Shown: piece by piece, positions 29,702 to 39,706 of the stretch
How the letters are laid out: the number at the start of each line of letters is the position of its first letter
How positions within the stretch are numbered: the stretch's first letter is position 1
Assembly (NCBI RefSeq): GCF_026672425.1
Contig: NZ_JAPPRC010000006.1
Span: 806,001 to 870,000 of the forward strand
From: Pannonibacter sp. SL95
GTDB taxonomy: Bacteria; Pseudomonadota; Alphaproteobacteria; Rhizobiales; Stappiaceae
Direction of reading: 5' to 3'
DNA: 64,000 nt
Position numbers and translations under genes: made by a program
Notes under the pieces: generated by a model
What the model saw: the letters and a program-made list of their open reading frames with translations, nothing else
What the model was told of the DNA's origin: nothing
The model's database searches: none

Positions 29702-30712
29702 ATGAAACTCGCCACGCTCAAGGACGGCAGCCGCGACGGCAAGCTGGTGGTGGTCAACACGAGCCTGACCCGGTGCACGGAGGCGGCCCATATCGCCCCG
29801 ACGCTGCAGGCGGCGCTGGACAACTGGGTAGCGGTCGCGCCGAAGCTTGCGGTTCTGGCCGAAAGCCTCGAACACGATGCCGTACCGTCCATGCGCTTCC
29901 ACGAGCACAACGCCCATTCGCCGCTGCCGCGCGCGTTCCAGTGGGCCGACGGCTCGGCCTATGTCAATCACGTGGAACTGGTGCGCAAGGCGCGTGGTGC
30001 CGAACTGCCCGAGAGCTTCTGGACCGATCCGCTGATGTATCAGGGCGGCTCGGACAGTTTCCTCAGCCCACGCGATCCGGTCGTGATGGCCGACGAGGCC
30101 TATGGCATCGACATGGAAGGCGAGGTTGCGGTGATTGTCGATGACGTGCCGATGGGTGCGACCGTCGATCAGGCCCGCGCCGCCATCCGCCTCATCATGC
30201 TGGTCAACGATGTGTCGCTGCGCGGCCTGATCCCGGCGGAACTGGCCAAGGGTTTCGGCTTCTTCCAGTCCAAGCCCTCATCGGCCTTCTCGCCGGTTGC
30301 CGTCACGCCGGAAGAACTGGGCGAGGCCTGGGACGGCGGCAAGGTGCATCTGCCGCTGCGCGTTGACGTCAATGGCAAGCCGTTCGGCCGCGCCAATGCC
30401 GGCATCGACATGACCTTCGACTTCCCGACTCTGGTCGCCCACGCGGCCAAGACCCGGCCTTTGACGGCCGGCTCGATCATCGGTTCGGGCACGGTTTCTA
30501 ACAAGCTGGACGGTGGTCCGGGCAAGCCGGTTGCCGAAGGCGGTGTCGGATACTCTTGCATTGCGGAAATCCGCATGATTGAGACTATCCGTGATGGCGC
30601 CCCCAAGACCCCATTCCTGCAGTTCGGCGACACCGTGCGCATCGAGATGCTGGATCGTGACGGCCATTCCGTGTTCGGTGCCATCGAACAACGGATCGAG
30701 AGACATGCTTAA
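29702..30712 (+). CDS. fahA: Fumarylacetoacetate hydrolase family protein
   Basis: 336 residues. The C-terminal FAH domain is visible: YGIDMEGEVAVIVDDVP with the acidic metal ligands, then VNDVSLRGLIPAE, KPSSAFSPVAVTP and GSIIGSGTVSN. It probably cleaves fumarylacetoacetate to fumarate and acetoacetate, completing homogentisate breakdown. The shorter bacterial FAH layout starting MKLATLKDGSRDGKL is common in Hyphomicrobiales. A GAGGGAG site lies just upstream. The stop overlaps the next gene by eight bases. Confidence 0.93.
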   Translation: MKLATLKDGSRDGKLVVVNTSLTRCTEAAHIAPTLQAALDNWVAVAPKLAVLAESLEHDAVPSMRFHEHNAHSPLPRAFQWADGSAYVNHVELVRKARGAELPESFWTDPLMYQGGSDSFLSPRDPVVMADEAYGIDMEGEVAVIVDDVPMGATVDQARAAIRLIMLVNDVSLRGLIPAELAKGFGFFQSKPSSAFSPVAVTPEELGEAWDGGKVHLPLRVDVNGKPFGRANAGIDMTFDFPTLVAHAAKTRPLTAGSIIGSGTVSNKLDGGPGKPVAEGGVGYSCIAEIRMIETIRDGAPKTPFLQFGDTVRIEMLDRDGHSVFGAIEQRIERHA

Positions 30713-31220
30713 GGCTGGTTTGATTGCCCTTGGACTGCTCCTGCCCACGGCGGCCCTGGCCGCCGATGTCCTGGCGCCGGTGCGCGAAGTGATGAGCGCA
30801 ACGGAAGCCAACTGGCGGGAGGGGGCCAGCGAGTTTCAGGATGTGTTTGCCGAAGACCGGCTGGTCCGCCTCTTCAGCAAGGACTTCGTCGAGCGCTATC
30901 GCAAGGCGGCGAGCACGGAATATGCCAAGGAAGCTGGCTCGCCCTTCAGCTATGACGTTGTGGTCAACGGCCAGGACGGCTGCGCATTGCGCAACATCAC
31001 CATCACCCCGGGCCCTGCCAAGGGCGGGGCGACCGAGGTGCTGGCGAAGTTCCAGAACCTGACCTGCTTCGGCAATGACCAGGAATACCAGGCCTTCACG
31101 GAAACTCGCTTCAAGGTGATCACCGAAGGCGGCAAGCCGGTCATCGATGACATCATCACGATGATGGATGGCAGTGCCTTGTCGATCAAGTCCGAGCTGG
31201 ACGCTCTCGCGGCCCAATAA
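30705..31220 (+). CDS. Small exported protein of unknown function
   Basis: 171 residues, family not recognised. Residues 1-19 are a clear Sec signal peptide ending in ALAAD, so the product is periplasmic. The mature part is mixed helix and strand with two cysteines (DGCALRNI and LTCFGND) that could form a disulfide. The ATG overlaps the fahA stop by eight bases, which implies translational coupling. Why a periplasmic protein is embedded in a cytoplasmic aromatic pathway is not clear. Confidence 0.7.
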   Translation: MLKAGLIALGLLLPTAALAADVLAPVREVMSATEANWREGASEFQDVFAEDRLVRLFSKDFVERYRKAASTEYAKEAGSPFSYDVVVNGQDGCALRNITITPGPAKGGATEVLAKFQNLTCFGNDQEYQAFTETRFKVITEGGKPVIDDIITMMDGSALSIKSELDALAAQ

Positions 31221-31377
31221 GGCCGGGCAGGGGACTTTACCGCCGCACCCCGTGCGGACTGAAGCACACCAGTCGCTGGTGTGAACAACTTTCTGCTGCC
31301 TTGGCTCATCCAGCCTTGCAGCGATGCCAGCCAAGTGGCCTGCTATTGCAGGCGATCGGAAAATGAGGGAGGACCCG

Positions 31378-32328
31378 ATGTCCAAGCAATTCGCATCCGC
31401 CGGCGACATGGCCGAAAAGAAGATCTCCTTCACGGAGATTGGCCGTGACCTGTGGGCTTTTACCGCTGAAGGCGACCCGAACTCCGGCGTCATTATCGGC
31501 GACGACAGCGTCATGATCATCGAGGCCCAGGCCACGCCGCGCCTGGCCAGCAAGGTGATCGAGAAGGTGCGTGAAGTCACCGACAAGCCGATCTCGCATC
31601 TGGTCCTGACGCATTACCATGCCGTGCGCGTGCTTGGCGCCTCTGCCTACAACGCCCCGACCATCATCATGAGCGATGCCGCGCGCGGCATGGTCGAGGA
31701 GCGTGGCCAGGAAGACTGGGACAGCGAGTTCGGCCGCTTCCCGCGCCTGTTCCAGGGGCACGAGTCCATCCCGGGCCTGACCTATCCGACCACAACCTTT
31801 TCCGAGCGCATGACCGTCTATCTCGGCAAGCGCCGCGTTGACCTGATGCATCTGGGCCGGGCGCATACGGCCGGGGACATCGTGGCCTGGGTGCCGGACG
31901 AGGACGTCATGTTCACCGGTGACATCGTCGAGTACCACTCGGCCTGCTACTGCGGCGATGGTCACTTCAATGACTGGGGCGACACGCTCGACATGATCCG
32001 CTCCTTCGATCCGCGCGCAATCGCACCGGGCCGGGGGGACGCCCTGATCGGCTATGACATGGTCGAGGCGGCCATCGCCAGCACCCGCGACTTTGTCGAA
32101 AGCACCTACCGCCCGGTCGCCCGGGTCGTGGCGCGCGGCGGCAGCCTCAAGGAGGCCTGGGACGCCGTGCGCGCCGAGTGCGATCCGAAGTTCAAGGACT
32201 TTGCCATCTACGAGCACTGCCTGCCGTTCAACGTCGCCCGCGCCTATGACGAGGCGCGTGGCATCGACACCCCGCGCATCTGGACCGCCGAACGCGACCG
32301 CGAGATGTGGGCCAAGCTGCAGGGCTGA
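31378..32328 (+). CDS. MBL-fold metallo-hydrolase, altered HxHxDH motif
   Basis: 316 residues. The fold is recognisable from NSGVIIGDDSVMIIEAQ, VLTHYHAVRVLGASAY, HLGRAHTAGDIVAWVPDEDVMFTGD and further segments. The first metal motif reads HYHAVR, so the Asp-His pair normally following in HxHxDH is absent. The later His (RAHTAGD) and Asp (FTGDIV) are present. Metal content may therefore be reduced or different. It sits in the hmg transcription unit, suggesting a hydrolase for a pathway thioester or lactone, but that is inference. The ATG follows a strong GAGGGAGGA. Confidence 0.85.
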   Translation: MSKQFASAGDMAEKKISFTEIGRDLWAFTAEGDPNSGVIIGDDSVMIIEAQATPRLASKVIEKVREVTDKPISHLVLTHYHAVRVLGASAYNAPTIIMSDAARGMVEERGQEDWDSEFGRFPRLFQGHESIPGLTYPTTTFSERMTVYLGKRRVDLMHLGRAHTAGDIVAWVPDEDVMFTGDIVEYHSACYCGDGHFNDWGDTLDMIRSFDPRAIAPGRGDALIGYDMVEAAIASTRDFVESTYRPVARVVARGGSLKEAWDAVRAECDPKFKDFAIYEHCLPFNVARAYDEARGIDTPRIWTAERDREMWAKLQG

Positions 32329-32334
32329 GGATCT

Positions 32335-32369
32335 GGGCCGCCGGGAGCCTCCCGAGCGGCCCCTTTTTT
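32335..32369 (+). terminator. Terminator ending the hmgA transcription unit
   Basis: GGGCCGC (32335-32341) pairs with GCGGCCC (32356-32362), an inner stem CGGGA/TCCCG extends it, and TTTTTT follows. Confidence 0.88.
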
Positions 32370-32411
32370 CAAGCGCGCGATCTAAGGGGTTGCGCGTACT
32401 TGCGTGGAATT

Positions 32412-32427
32412 GGTTGCAAATGTAACT
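32412..32427. promoter_or_regulatory. Second copy of the hmg operator
   Basis: GGTTGCAAATGTAACT, matching 15 of 16 bases of the reverse complement of the operator before hmgA. It lies 25 bp before the start of the flavin monooxygenase gene and just after a terminator, marking the start of a second co-regulated unit. Confidence 0.7.
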
Positions 32428-32452
32428 AATAGATCGTTCATCGGGAGGAGAG

Positions 32453-34063
32453 ATGACGAAGATCTTCGAAACGCCGCTGTATCCTTATGTGCGCAGCAGC
32501 GACCAGGATGCGGCCCAGCCAGTCCGGCACACGGTGGTGATCATCGGCGCCGGTCCTGTGGGACTTGCGGCGGCGATTGACCTTGCCCAGCAGGACGTGT
32601 CCGTTCTGGTGGTCGACGACAATGACAAGGTGAGCTTCGGCTCCCGCGCCATCTGCTTTGCAAAGCGTCCGCTGGAAATCCTCGACCGTTTGGGCTGTGG
32701 CCAGCCGATGGTCGACAAGGGCGTCCTGTGGAACCTTGGCAAGGTGTTCTTTGACGAACGCCAGGTCTATGGCTTCAATCTCCTGCCGGAGGATGGCCAC
32801 AAGCGTCCGGCCTTCATCAATCTGCAGCAGTACTATTTCGAGCTCTATCTGGTCGAGCGCGTCCGTGCCCTGCAGGCCGAAGGCAAGGCGATCGAGATCC
32901 GTGGCGGCAACAAGGTCGTGTCCGTTGATCCGCGTGCCGATCATGTCGGCCTGACCATCGACACCGCAGATGGCCCTTATAGGATCGAGGCAGACTGGCT
33001 GATCGCCTGCGATGGGGCCAACTCGCCCGTGCGCCGCATGATGGGCCTCGATTTCGTCGGCCGCATCTTCGAGGACAACTTCCTCATCGCCGACGTCAAG
33101 ATGACGGCCGACTTCCCGACCGAGCGTTGGTTCTGGTTCGACCCACCGTTCAACCGCAACCAGTCTGCGCTCCTGCACAAGCAGCCGGATGATGTCTGGC
33201 GCATTGATCTCCAGCTTGGCTGGAACATCGACAAGGAAGCCGAGAAGCAGCCGGAGCGCGTCATCCCGCGCCTGAAGGCCATGCTTGGCGACGACGTCGA
33301 GTTCGAGCTGGAGTGGGTGTCGATCTACACCTTCCAGTGCCGCCGGATGGAAAAGTTCCGTCATGGCCGTGTCCTGTTTGCCGGCGACAGCGCCCACCAG
33401 GTCTCGCCCTTCGGCGCACGCGGGGCAAACTCGGGCCTGCAGGATGCCGACAATCTGATCTGGAAGTTGAAGCTGGTCATCGACGGCAAGGCGGGAGAGG
33501 CGCTGATCGACAGCTATGATGCCGAGCGCATCCATGGCGCGGACGAGAACATCCTCAACTCCTCGCGCTCGACGGACTTCATCACGCCGAAGTCGGAGAC
33601 GAGCCGCATCTTCCGCGACGCGGTGCTGGATCTCTCCGAGGGCTACGAATTCGCCCGGCCTTTCGTCAATTCCGGCCGACTGTCGGTGCCTTGCACCTAT
33701 GACGGTTCGCCGCTCAACGGGCCGGATGCGGCTGGTCTTCCGGCTCGCACGCGTCCCGGCTCGCCGGCGGTCGATGCACCGGTAACCGGCGGCTGGCTGC
33801 TCGACCAGCTTGGCAACCGCTTCCAGCTCATCGGCATCAACGCCGATGTCCCGGCCGTCATCGAGGACCATGGCGTTCGCATCGAAGGGATGACGCTCTC
33901 CACCGCTGCAGACCCGAGTGGCGCGCTGGCGGCTCGCTACCTCGGTACCTCGGCTGCTGCCATCTATCTGATGCGTCCCGACCAGCATGTTGCCGCGCGC
34001 TGGACCGCCTTCGACGAAGCTGCGGTTCGCAAGGCGCTCGCCACTGCGCTGGCACGGTCGTGA
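32453..34063 (+). CDS. FAD-dependent aromatic monooxygenase (MhpA/group A type)
   Basis: 536 residues. The FAD-binding GAGPVGLAAAIDLA is at about residues 27-40, the DG motif at ACDGANSPVRRMM, and the GD motif at VLFAGDSAHQVSPFGARGANSG. These define a group A flavoprotein hydroxylase that adds one oxygen ortho or para to a phenolic ring. The C-terminal thioredoxin-like domain typical of MhpA/PHHY enzymes is present. With hmgA next door it could feed homogentisate or gentisate-type rings, but the true substrate is unknown. GGGAGGAG precedes the ATG. Confidence 0.88.
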   Translation: MTKIFETPLYPYVRSSDQDAAQPVRHTVVIIGAGPVGLAAAIDLAQQDVSVLVVDDNDKVSFGSRAICFAKRPLEILDRLGCGQPMVDKGVLWNLGKVFFDERQVYGFNLLPEDGHKRPAFINLQQYYFELYLVERVRALQAEGKAIEIRGGNKVVSVDPRADHVGLTIDTADGPYRIEADWLIACDGANSPVRRMMGLDFVGRIFEDNFLIADVKMTADFPTERWFWFDPPFNRNQSALLHKQPDDVWRIDLQLGWNIDKEAEKQPERVIPRLKAMLGDDVEFELEWVSIYTFQCRRMEKFRHGRVLFAGDSAHQVSPFGARGANSGLQDADNLIWKLKLVIDGKAGEALIDSYDAERIHGADENILNSSRSTDFITPKSETSRIFRDAVLDLSEGYEFARPFVNSGRLSVPCTYDGSPLNGPDAAGLPARTRPGSPAVDAPVTGGWLLDQLGNRFQLIGINADVPAVIEDHGVRIEGMTLSTAADPSGALAARYLGTSAAAIYLMRPDQHVAARWTAFDEAAVRKALATALARS

Positions 34064-34079
34064 AAAGAGGGAGCGCATC

Positions 34080-34286
34080 ATGACGAAGCTGATCACGAAG
34101 GCCAACATCGCCGGCGCGGATGACTTCTACGCCGAACTTTTGGCAGCCCATGAAGGGCTCACCAAGGCTCAGAGCGACGCGCTCAACGCGCGCCTGATCC
34201 TGATCCTTGCCAACCATATCGGCGACCGGACCGTGCTGAGCGAAGCACTCGCGGCGGCCGCCGGTGCCGGCAAGGAGCATCGCTGA
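34080..34286 (+). CDS. DUF2783 small protein
   Basis: 68 residues: ADDFYAELLAAHEGLTKAQS followed by LNARLILILANHIGD. This matches DUF2783, a short helical family found beside aromatic flavin monooxygenases, exactly as here (16 bp after the monooxygenase stop). The function is unknown; a subunit or chaperone role is a guess from the pairing. An AGAGGGA ribosome site supports the start. Confidence 0.8.
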   Translation: MTKLITKANIAGADDFYAELLAAHEGLTKAQSDALNARLILILANHIGDRTVLSEALAAAAGAGKEHR

Positions 34287-34385
34287 CGCGTTGCCTGCGG
34301 GATGGATCCGTTGCGCCTGCAGGAAACGCTCCTGATGAAAACCTGAGACCGGCCTCTGGCCGGCCACAAAGGAGGAGGAGCTGGA

Positions 34386-34928
34386 ATGAAGATCGAGCAG
34401 ATCCATCACGTCGCCTACCGCTGCAAGGACGCGAAAGAGACCGTCGAGTGGTATGTGAAGAACCTGAACATGGACTTCGTGCTGGCCATTGCCGAAGACC
34501 ATGTTCCCTCCACCCATGAGCCGGATCCCTACATGCACGTCTTCCTGGATGCAGGAAACGGCAATGTCCTCGCCTTCTTCGAGCTGCCAACCAAGCCGGA
34601 GATGGGACGCGACCCCAACACCCCGGTCTGGGTGCAGCACATTGCCTTCAAGGTGAAGGACCGCGAGACGCTGGTAGCCTTCAAGGAGCAGCTGGAGAAG
34701 AACGGCATCCCGGTGCTGGGCGTGACCGATCACTCCATCTTCCATTCCATCTACTTCTTCGATCCGAACGGACATCGCATCGAGCTGGCCTGCCCGGATC
34801 CGAAGGAAGAGGCCCTGCTGAAGCGCCTGGACGGCGTGAAGTGGGACATGCTGGAAGAATGGTCGAAGACCAAGAAGGCGCCGAAGCATGCGGCCTGGCT
34901 GCATGAAAAGGAACTGGCCGGCGTCTGA
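34386..34928 (+). CDS. VOC-superfamily protein (glyoxalase/extradiol fold)
   Basis: 180 residues. Two beta-alpha-beta-beta-beta modules are visible: IEQIHHVAYRCKDAKETVEWY with a metal-type His, then VWVQHIAFKVKDRETL with a second His, and FFDPNGHRIELACP with the Glu. These provide the His/Glu ligand set of VOC metalloenzymes. It is too short to be 4-hydroxyphenylpyruvate dioxygenase. Its place in the aromatic cluster suggests a ring-fission or isomerase step. A small hairpin (CCGGCC/GGCCGG, 34349-34363) and AGGAGGAGG precede the start. Confidence 0.88.
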   Translation: MKIEQIHHVAYRCKDAKETVEWYVKNLNMDFVLAIAEDHVPSTHEPDPYMHVFLDAGNGNVLAFFELPTKPEMGRDPNTPVWVQHIAFKVKDRETLVAFKEQLEKNGIPVLGVTDHSIFHSIYFFDPNGHRIELACPDPKEEALLKRLDGVKWDMLEEWSKTKKAPKHAAWLHEKELAGV

Positions 34929-34997
34929 GAGGTCCGAGGCTGTCCCCTGCGCGGACCACCTGACAGACCTCTCGGCACGCGATGCGTGGAGCACATT

Positions 34998-35027
34998 TCC
35001 GGGCCCTTCGGGGCCCGGATTTATTTT
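34998..35027 (+). terminator. Terminator of the monooxygenase operon
   Basis: TCCGGGCCC (34998-35006) pairs with GGGCCCGGA (35011-35019) around a stable TTCG tetraloop, followed by a T-rich run. Confidence 0.88.
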
Positions 35028-35213
35028 ACCTTGTCATTCTTGCTGAGTCAGTTGCGGAATCTTTGCCGGGTTCGTCAAGAAAACTCGTTGTTGGATCAGC
35101 TTTTTTCTTGTCCGTCAGAGTCTTGCGTCGACCTGATATTTATTTCGGATTCCGATTTTACACTTTGTTCATGCGGCTCTCTCGTAATCAGCACAATGAT
35201 TATGGGGGGAAAC

Positions 35214-37638
35214 ATGGTTTCTTTCGTCAAGTGGATGTCTGATCTGCGGATTGCAGTGAAGGTGGGTGGTGGCTTTGCAGCAATGGTCACCTTGACCGCT
35301 GTCGTTGGCGGCATCGGGGCCTATTCCGTGCAAGGCTTGAGCGAGCAGACGCGCACCAGTGCGTCCGCAACCGCAGCCCTTGCGCAGTTGCAGGAAGTGA
35401 CCGCAGCCAAGGAACAGTATCTCGACAGTCGCAGCGCGGCCGCGGCCCAGCTCGTGGCAGACGAGATCGATGCCTTGAAGCGTCAGCTCGCTGATCTGAA
35501 GCAGGCCGGAGCGGATCTGGCTGCCGTCAGTGCCGCTGACACGGCCGTCGACGCCTTTCTGACCGATTTCTCCGGCGTAACCTCCGCCATCGGTGAACAG
35601 CAGCAGCAAGTCAGCCGGCTCCTGTCTAGTGCGAGCAAACTGGAAAGCCTGTCGACCGAGATTGGCGATGTCATGGTGACCCAGCAGCGCAGTGCTACAG
35701 AGGAGGTGAAGACGGCAACGCGCACTCGTGATCGCGCTGACAAGGCAAGCCGTCTCCTGGCCGACGTGCAGCAACAGGCGCTGGAGATCCAGAATCTTCT
35801 GCTTCTGGCCAGCCGCGCTGGTGACGTCGAACTCTTGCAGCAGGCCAGAGATCGCGCAGCCGCCATGGCCGAGGCCGCCGCTGCTGCAGGCGCGGTCAAG
35901 GGCAGTGGCCTCAATGAGGCGGCCGTCGCCGAACTTGCCGCAGGTGCGACAGCCCTGACAGAGCGCCTGACGCCCATCGTTGCGATGCCGGATGCCTGGG
36001 GACGTCGTGCAGCTGCCATCGTTACGGCAAGCGATAGTCTGGCGACCCGTCAGAAGGCCGATGAACTGAATGGCGGTCTGCTGGAGACGCTGGATGCTGC
36101 CCGCAAACAGGCCGCCGGAGCCCAGAGCCGCCTCAGCATCGTGGAGCTGGTCAAGGTCAACGCAGACAAGTTTGCCCGGGCCTCGCTCGAACTGCGGGCG
36201 GCGACCATGGAATCCCTCGCCCAACCGTCCGGCTTCGACATGAAGCCCGTTGCCATGCGGGTCGACATGCTGCGCTCGTTGTCGTCAACGCTGGCTGCTG
36301 ACGTCGCTGCTTTCCCGCAGATCACGGATACAGTTGCGCGCATCACTGCCGAGGTGGAGGCCTACGGGGTCGAACTTGCCGCACTGGCAAAGGCTGCCCA
36401 GAAACTCACCGAGACCCGCAAGGCCCTCGACGTTCTGTCGGTGGACGTCATGACGGGTATTGCAACCATGACCGCGCGCCAGAGTGATGCCACCGCCGCC
36501 GCGGCCAGTGCCGCATTGACGGTCATCGCCGGCGCTGTTCTGGCTGCGATTGCGCTTGCCACAGGTCTTGGTGTGCTCCTGTCGTTGCTGATCACCCGCC
36601 CGACGCGTCGCCTTACGGCGTTGATGGATCGCCTGGCACGTGGCGACACCAACGTCGAGGTGACCACGACTGATCGCCGAGATGAAATCGGCGACATGAG
36701 CCGTACAGTTCAGGTGTTCCGTGACAACGCGATCGAACGGATGCGGCTGGAAGCGGAAAGCCAGGCGGAGCAAGAGCGGACCTTGCAGCGCCAGCAGCGC
36801 ATCGAAGCCCGCGTCCGTGATTTCCGCAGTACTGTCGGCAGCCTGACAGCTAAGCTCGGCCAGACGGCTGGCGGCATGGAAGCAACGGCGCGCAACCTGT
36901 CTGCCATCGCCGAGGAAAGCGCACGCAAGGCAAATGATACCCAGGCGGTCAGCGAGACAGCCACGCACAGCGTGGAAAATGTCGCCAGCGCCGCTGAGGA
37001 ACTGGCCGCATCCATTGGCGAGATCGGGGCTCAGGTTCGCCGCACGAGCACCATCGTCAACACGGCCAGCCAGTCGGTCGAGGAAACCCAATCGCAAGGT
37101 CGAAAGCCTGGCGGAGGCGGCCCATCGGATCGGCGAGGTCGTGACCCTGATCCAGGCCATCGCGGAGCAGACCAACCTCCTGGCCCTCAACGCAACGATC
37201 GAGGCAGCGCGGGCAGGGGAGGCGGGCAAAGGCTTTGCCGTCGTCGCAGCCGAGGTGAAGGGGCTGGCCAACCAGACCTCCAGGGCAACCGAGGAAATCA
37301 GCTCCCAGATTGCCGCGATCCAGGCGTCTACCGGCGCTGCCGTTGCCGCCATCTCCGGCATTGTGCAGACCATGGGTGAGGTTGACAGCTACACCGCAGC
37401 CATTGCGGCCGCTGTCGAGCAGCAGGGGGCAGCAACGACTGAAATCTCTGGTAACGTGCAACGCGCAGCGCAAGGCACACTGGCCGTGAAGGCCAACATG
37501 GACGGTCTTGCGGGGACTGTGGAGGAAACCCAGTCGTCGTCCCAGTCTGTCCTGACCGCATCAGAGGAACTCGGGTCCCGGACTGCCGTCTTGCGTGAAG
37601 AAATCGACCGTTTCCTGGCGGACGTTGCGGCTGCCTGA
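35214..37638 (+). pseudogene. Methyl-accepting chemotaxis protein, broken by a single-base frameshift
   Basis: The gene reads in one frame from ATG 35214 (GGGGGG upstream) to about residue 625, with a first helix, a very long periplasmic helical sensor (about 390 residues), a second helix (about residues 432-455) and HAMP. Near 37087-37089 (ACCCAAT) one extra base moves the frame. The signalling tip ([22 protein letters not shown]) and the tail FLADVAAA continue only in the next frame. Removing one C from CCC restores a continuous receptor ([21 protein letters not shown]). As written the product would lack the CheA/CheW-binding tip. Either a true lesion, phase variation or a sequencing error is possible. 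Confidence 0.88.
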
Positions 37639-37674
37639 TTGCAGCATTGACGCAGATCAGGATCAGCAATGCGC

Positions 37675-37711
37675 AAAGGGCCTGCATCGCTTTCAGCAGA
37701 TGCAGGCCCTT
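37675..37711. terminator. Shared terminator between two convergent chemoreceptor genes
   Basis: AAGGGCCTGCATC (37676-37688) pairs with GATGCAGGCCCTT (37699-37711) around a 10-nt loop. Confidence 0.75.
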
Positions 37712-37728
37712 GTCTCTTCCAGGGCGGA

Positions 37729-39396
37729 TTACGCCGCCCGGATGTTGGCAAAGAATGTGTCGAGCTTGGACTTCAGCACATGGGACTGGCGGGCCAGTTC
37801 TTGCGAGGACGACAGGACTTGGGCCGATCCGGCCCCCGTCTGTGTTGCCGCACCAGTCACCTTGGTGATGCTGGAGGAGACCTGCTGCGTTCCGACAGCC
37901 GCCTGATTCACGTTGCGGGCGATCTCCTGCGTCGCGGCGCCTTGTTCCTCGACAGCAGCGGAAATTGCGGTTGACGCCGCACTAATCCGCCGGATCACCT
38001 CGCCGATCCCCTGGATGGCAATGGCGACCTGGTTTGTCGCGTTCTGCATTTCCTCGATATGCGAGCCGATCTCTCCGGTGGCTCGGGCCGTTTGCGCAGC
38101 GAGCGTCTTGACCTCCGTCGCCACCACGGCAAAGCCACGGCCAGCCTCTCCGGCTCTGGCAGCCTCGATGGTTGCGTTGAGCGCCAGAAGGTTGGTCTGG
38201 CCGGCGATGTTGTTGATCAGTTCCAGCACGCCGCCGATGCGCGAGGCCGAGGAGACCAGACCATTCACGGTCGCCTCAGTTTCGTTGGCTGCGCGCAAGG
38301 CCTGATCGGAAATGTTGGCGGACATCTGCACCTGGTTGGAGATCTCGCCGATTGATGCGGCCAGCTCGTCGGACGCCGCGGCCACGGTCTGGACGTTGGC
38401 GGCAGCTTGCTCGGAGGCGGCTGCAACCGTTGTCGCCGTCTGGGCGCTGGTTTCTGCCGTCTGAGACAGGGATTCTGCTGTGGCTTCCAGTTCCGACGAG
38501 GCGGAGGCAACCGTACGCAGGATCATGCCGACATCCTCGTCGAGGGTGGAAACGAGTTCCTCGATCAGCAGGGCGCGCTTCTCGCGTGCGGCACGCTCCG
38601 CTGCCTGCTCAGCTTCCAGCCGGCGCCGCTCCAGACCGTTCTGCTTGAACACGGCAACCGCTGCCGCCATGCCGCCGATCTCGTCCTTGCGCTCGCTACC
38701 CGGGATGGTGACGTCAAAATCCTGATCTGCCAGACGCTGCATGGCCGCCTGCATTGCATGAATGGGCCGAAGAACGCTGCTGACGACAAAGTAGGCAACA
38801 AATCCGGCTATGGCTGCCGACAGAACGGCCAGGACCGCCATGATCGTCAGGGACAGCCGGTTCGTGGCCTTTGCAGCCTCATACTCTTCGCTGGCGACGG
38901 TGATTTGCAGGTCGACGAGTTTGGAGATCGGATCGCCGATCGGATCAATCGTCGGATAGAGGGATCCAGTGACGTAGGTATCCAGCGCTGCCTGATCCCG
39001 TGCCTGAAGAATGTACTCGAGGCGGGTCACCGAGGGCTTCGCCGCCGACATGGCTGCATAGACCTGATCCGCCAGCGCCTTTTCCGAGGGGACCATGTAG
39101 GTCACACTGTAGGCGGACCATTCCCTTTCAATCACCGAGAGTGCTTCTGAAACCGAAGATTGTCCTTGCTCCCAGGTCAGGCTGCCGCTGCGTACCTTGT
39201 GAGCGGTATCGACAATACTGACAGCATAGGAATCCGCGACCTTTTTAAGTTGTTTCATCGGCGTGACGCGGTCATCGACAATTGTACGGATAGATTCATA
39301 AGAGGCCGATAAGGCGAAATAGCCGCACAGACCCATGATGGCGAGCATCAGTGTCATGATGACAAGGCTGGACAGTATCCGGAACTTGATGGTCAT
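37729..39396 (-). CDS. Methyl-accepting chemotaxis protein (4HB-type sensor)
   Basis: 555 residues. A first helix (about residues 8-30) is followed by a four-helix-bundle periplasmic sensor of about 160 residues containing [18 protein letters not shown] second helix (about 193-213), HAMP and the signalling coil follow, with the tip [22 protein letters not shown], where GQ replaces the commoner EQ. The ligand is unknown. AGGGGA precedes the ATG at 39396. It is convergent with the broken chemoreceptor gene and ends in FFANIRAA. Confidence 0.94.
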   Translation of the reverse strand: MTIKFRILSSLVIMTLMLAIMGLCGYFALSASYESIRTIVDDRVTPMKQLKKVADSYAVSIVDTAHKVRSGSLTWEQGQSSVSEALSVIEREWSAYSVTYMVPSEKALADQVYAAMSAAKPSVTRLEYILQARDQAALDTYVTGSLYPTIDPIGDPISKLVDLQITVASEEYEAAKATNRLSLTIMAVLAVLSAAIAGFVAYFVVSSVLRPIHAMQAAMQRLADQDFDVTIPGSERKDEIGGMAAAVAVFKQNGLERRRLEAEQAAERAAREKRALLIEELVSTLDEDVGMILRTVASASSELEATAESLSQTAETSAQTATTVAAASEQAAANVQTVAAASDELAASIGEISNQVQMSANISDQALRAANETEATVNGLVSSASRIGGVLELINNIAGQTNLLALNATIEAARAGEAGRGFAVVATEVKTLAAQTARATGEIGSHIEEMQNATNQVAIAIQGIGEVIRRISAASTAISAAVEEQGAATQEIARNVNQAAVGTQQVSSSITKVTGAATQTGAGSAQVLSSSQELARQSHVLKSKLDTFFANIRAA

Positions 39397-39706
39397 CGAA
39401 TTCCCCTAAGGAAAATTGCCGCATCAGTTTGCTCAAAAAAATGCAGCGGCATGACCGGGGAATGGGCAAATCAGGGTTATCAACAGGTTAAATACACGCA
39501 ATGCGCGCAATATTCTCTTGTAAAGTAAACAGCGAGCGTGGGCGCAACCCTACGTGTGTCTGGTTGTATAGTTTGGTTGTCAAAATGAAGGATTGCGGAG
39601 CAGGAAACGACAGTCTTGAAGACTGCTTGACGCAAGCCGCGTTTGATTCGAAGGCGCGCGGCCCCACAAGGGGAGTGCTTTCCTCACTTGATCTGAAAAG
39701 GCTGGA
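39397..39706. other. Intergenic region upstream of 4HB chemoreceptor gene
   Basis: No supported gene in about 310 bp. AT-rich stretches near 39400-39540 probably hold the chemoreceptor promoter. Confidence 0.4.

Noticed and set aside
34986-35213. N-terminal extension of the broken chemoreceptor
   Set aside because: The extension runs through the preceding terminator and lacks a ribosome site; GGGGGG sits before ATG 35214.
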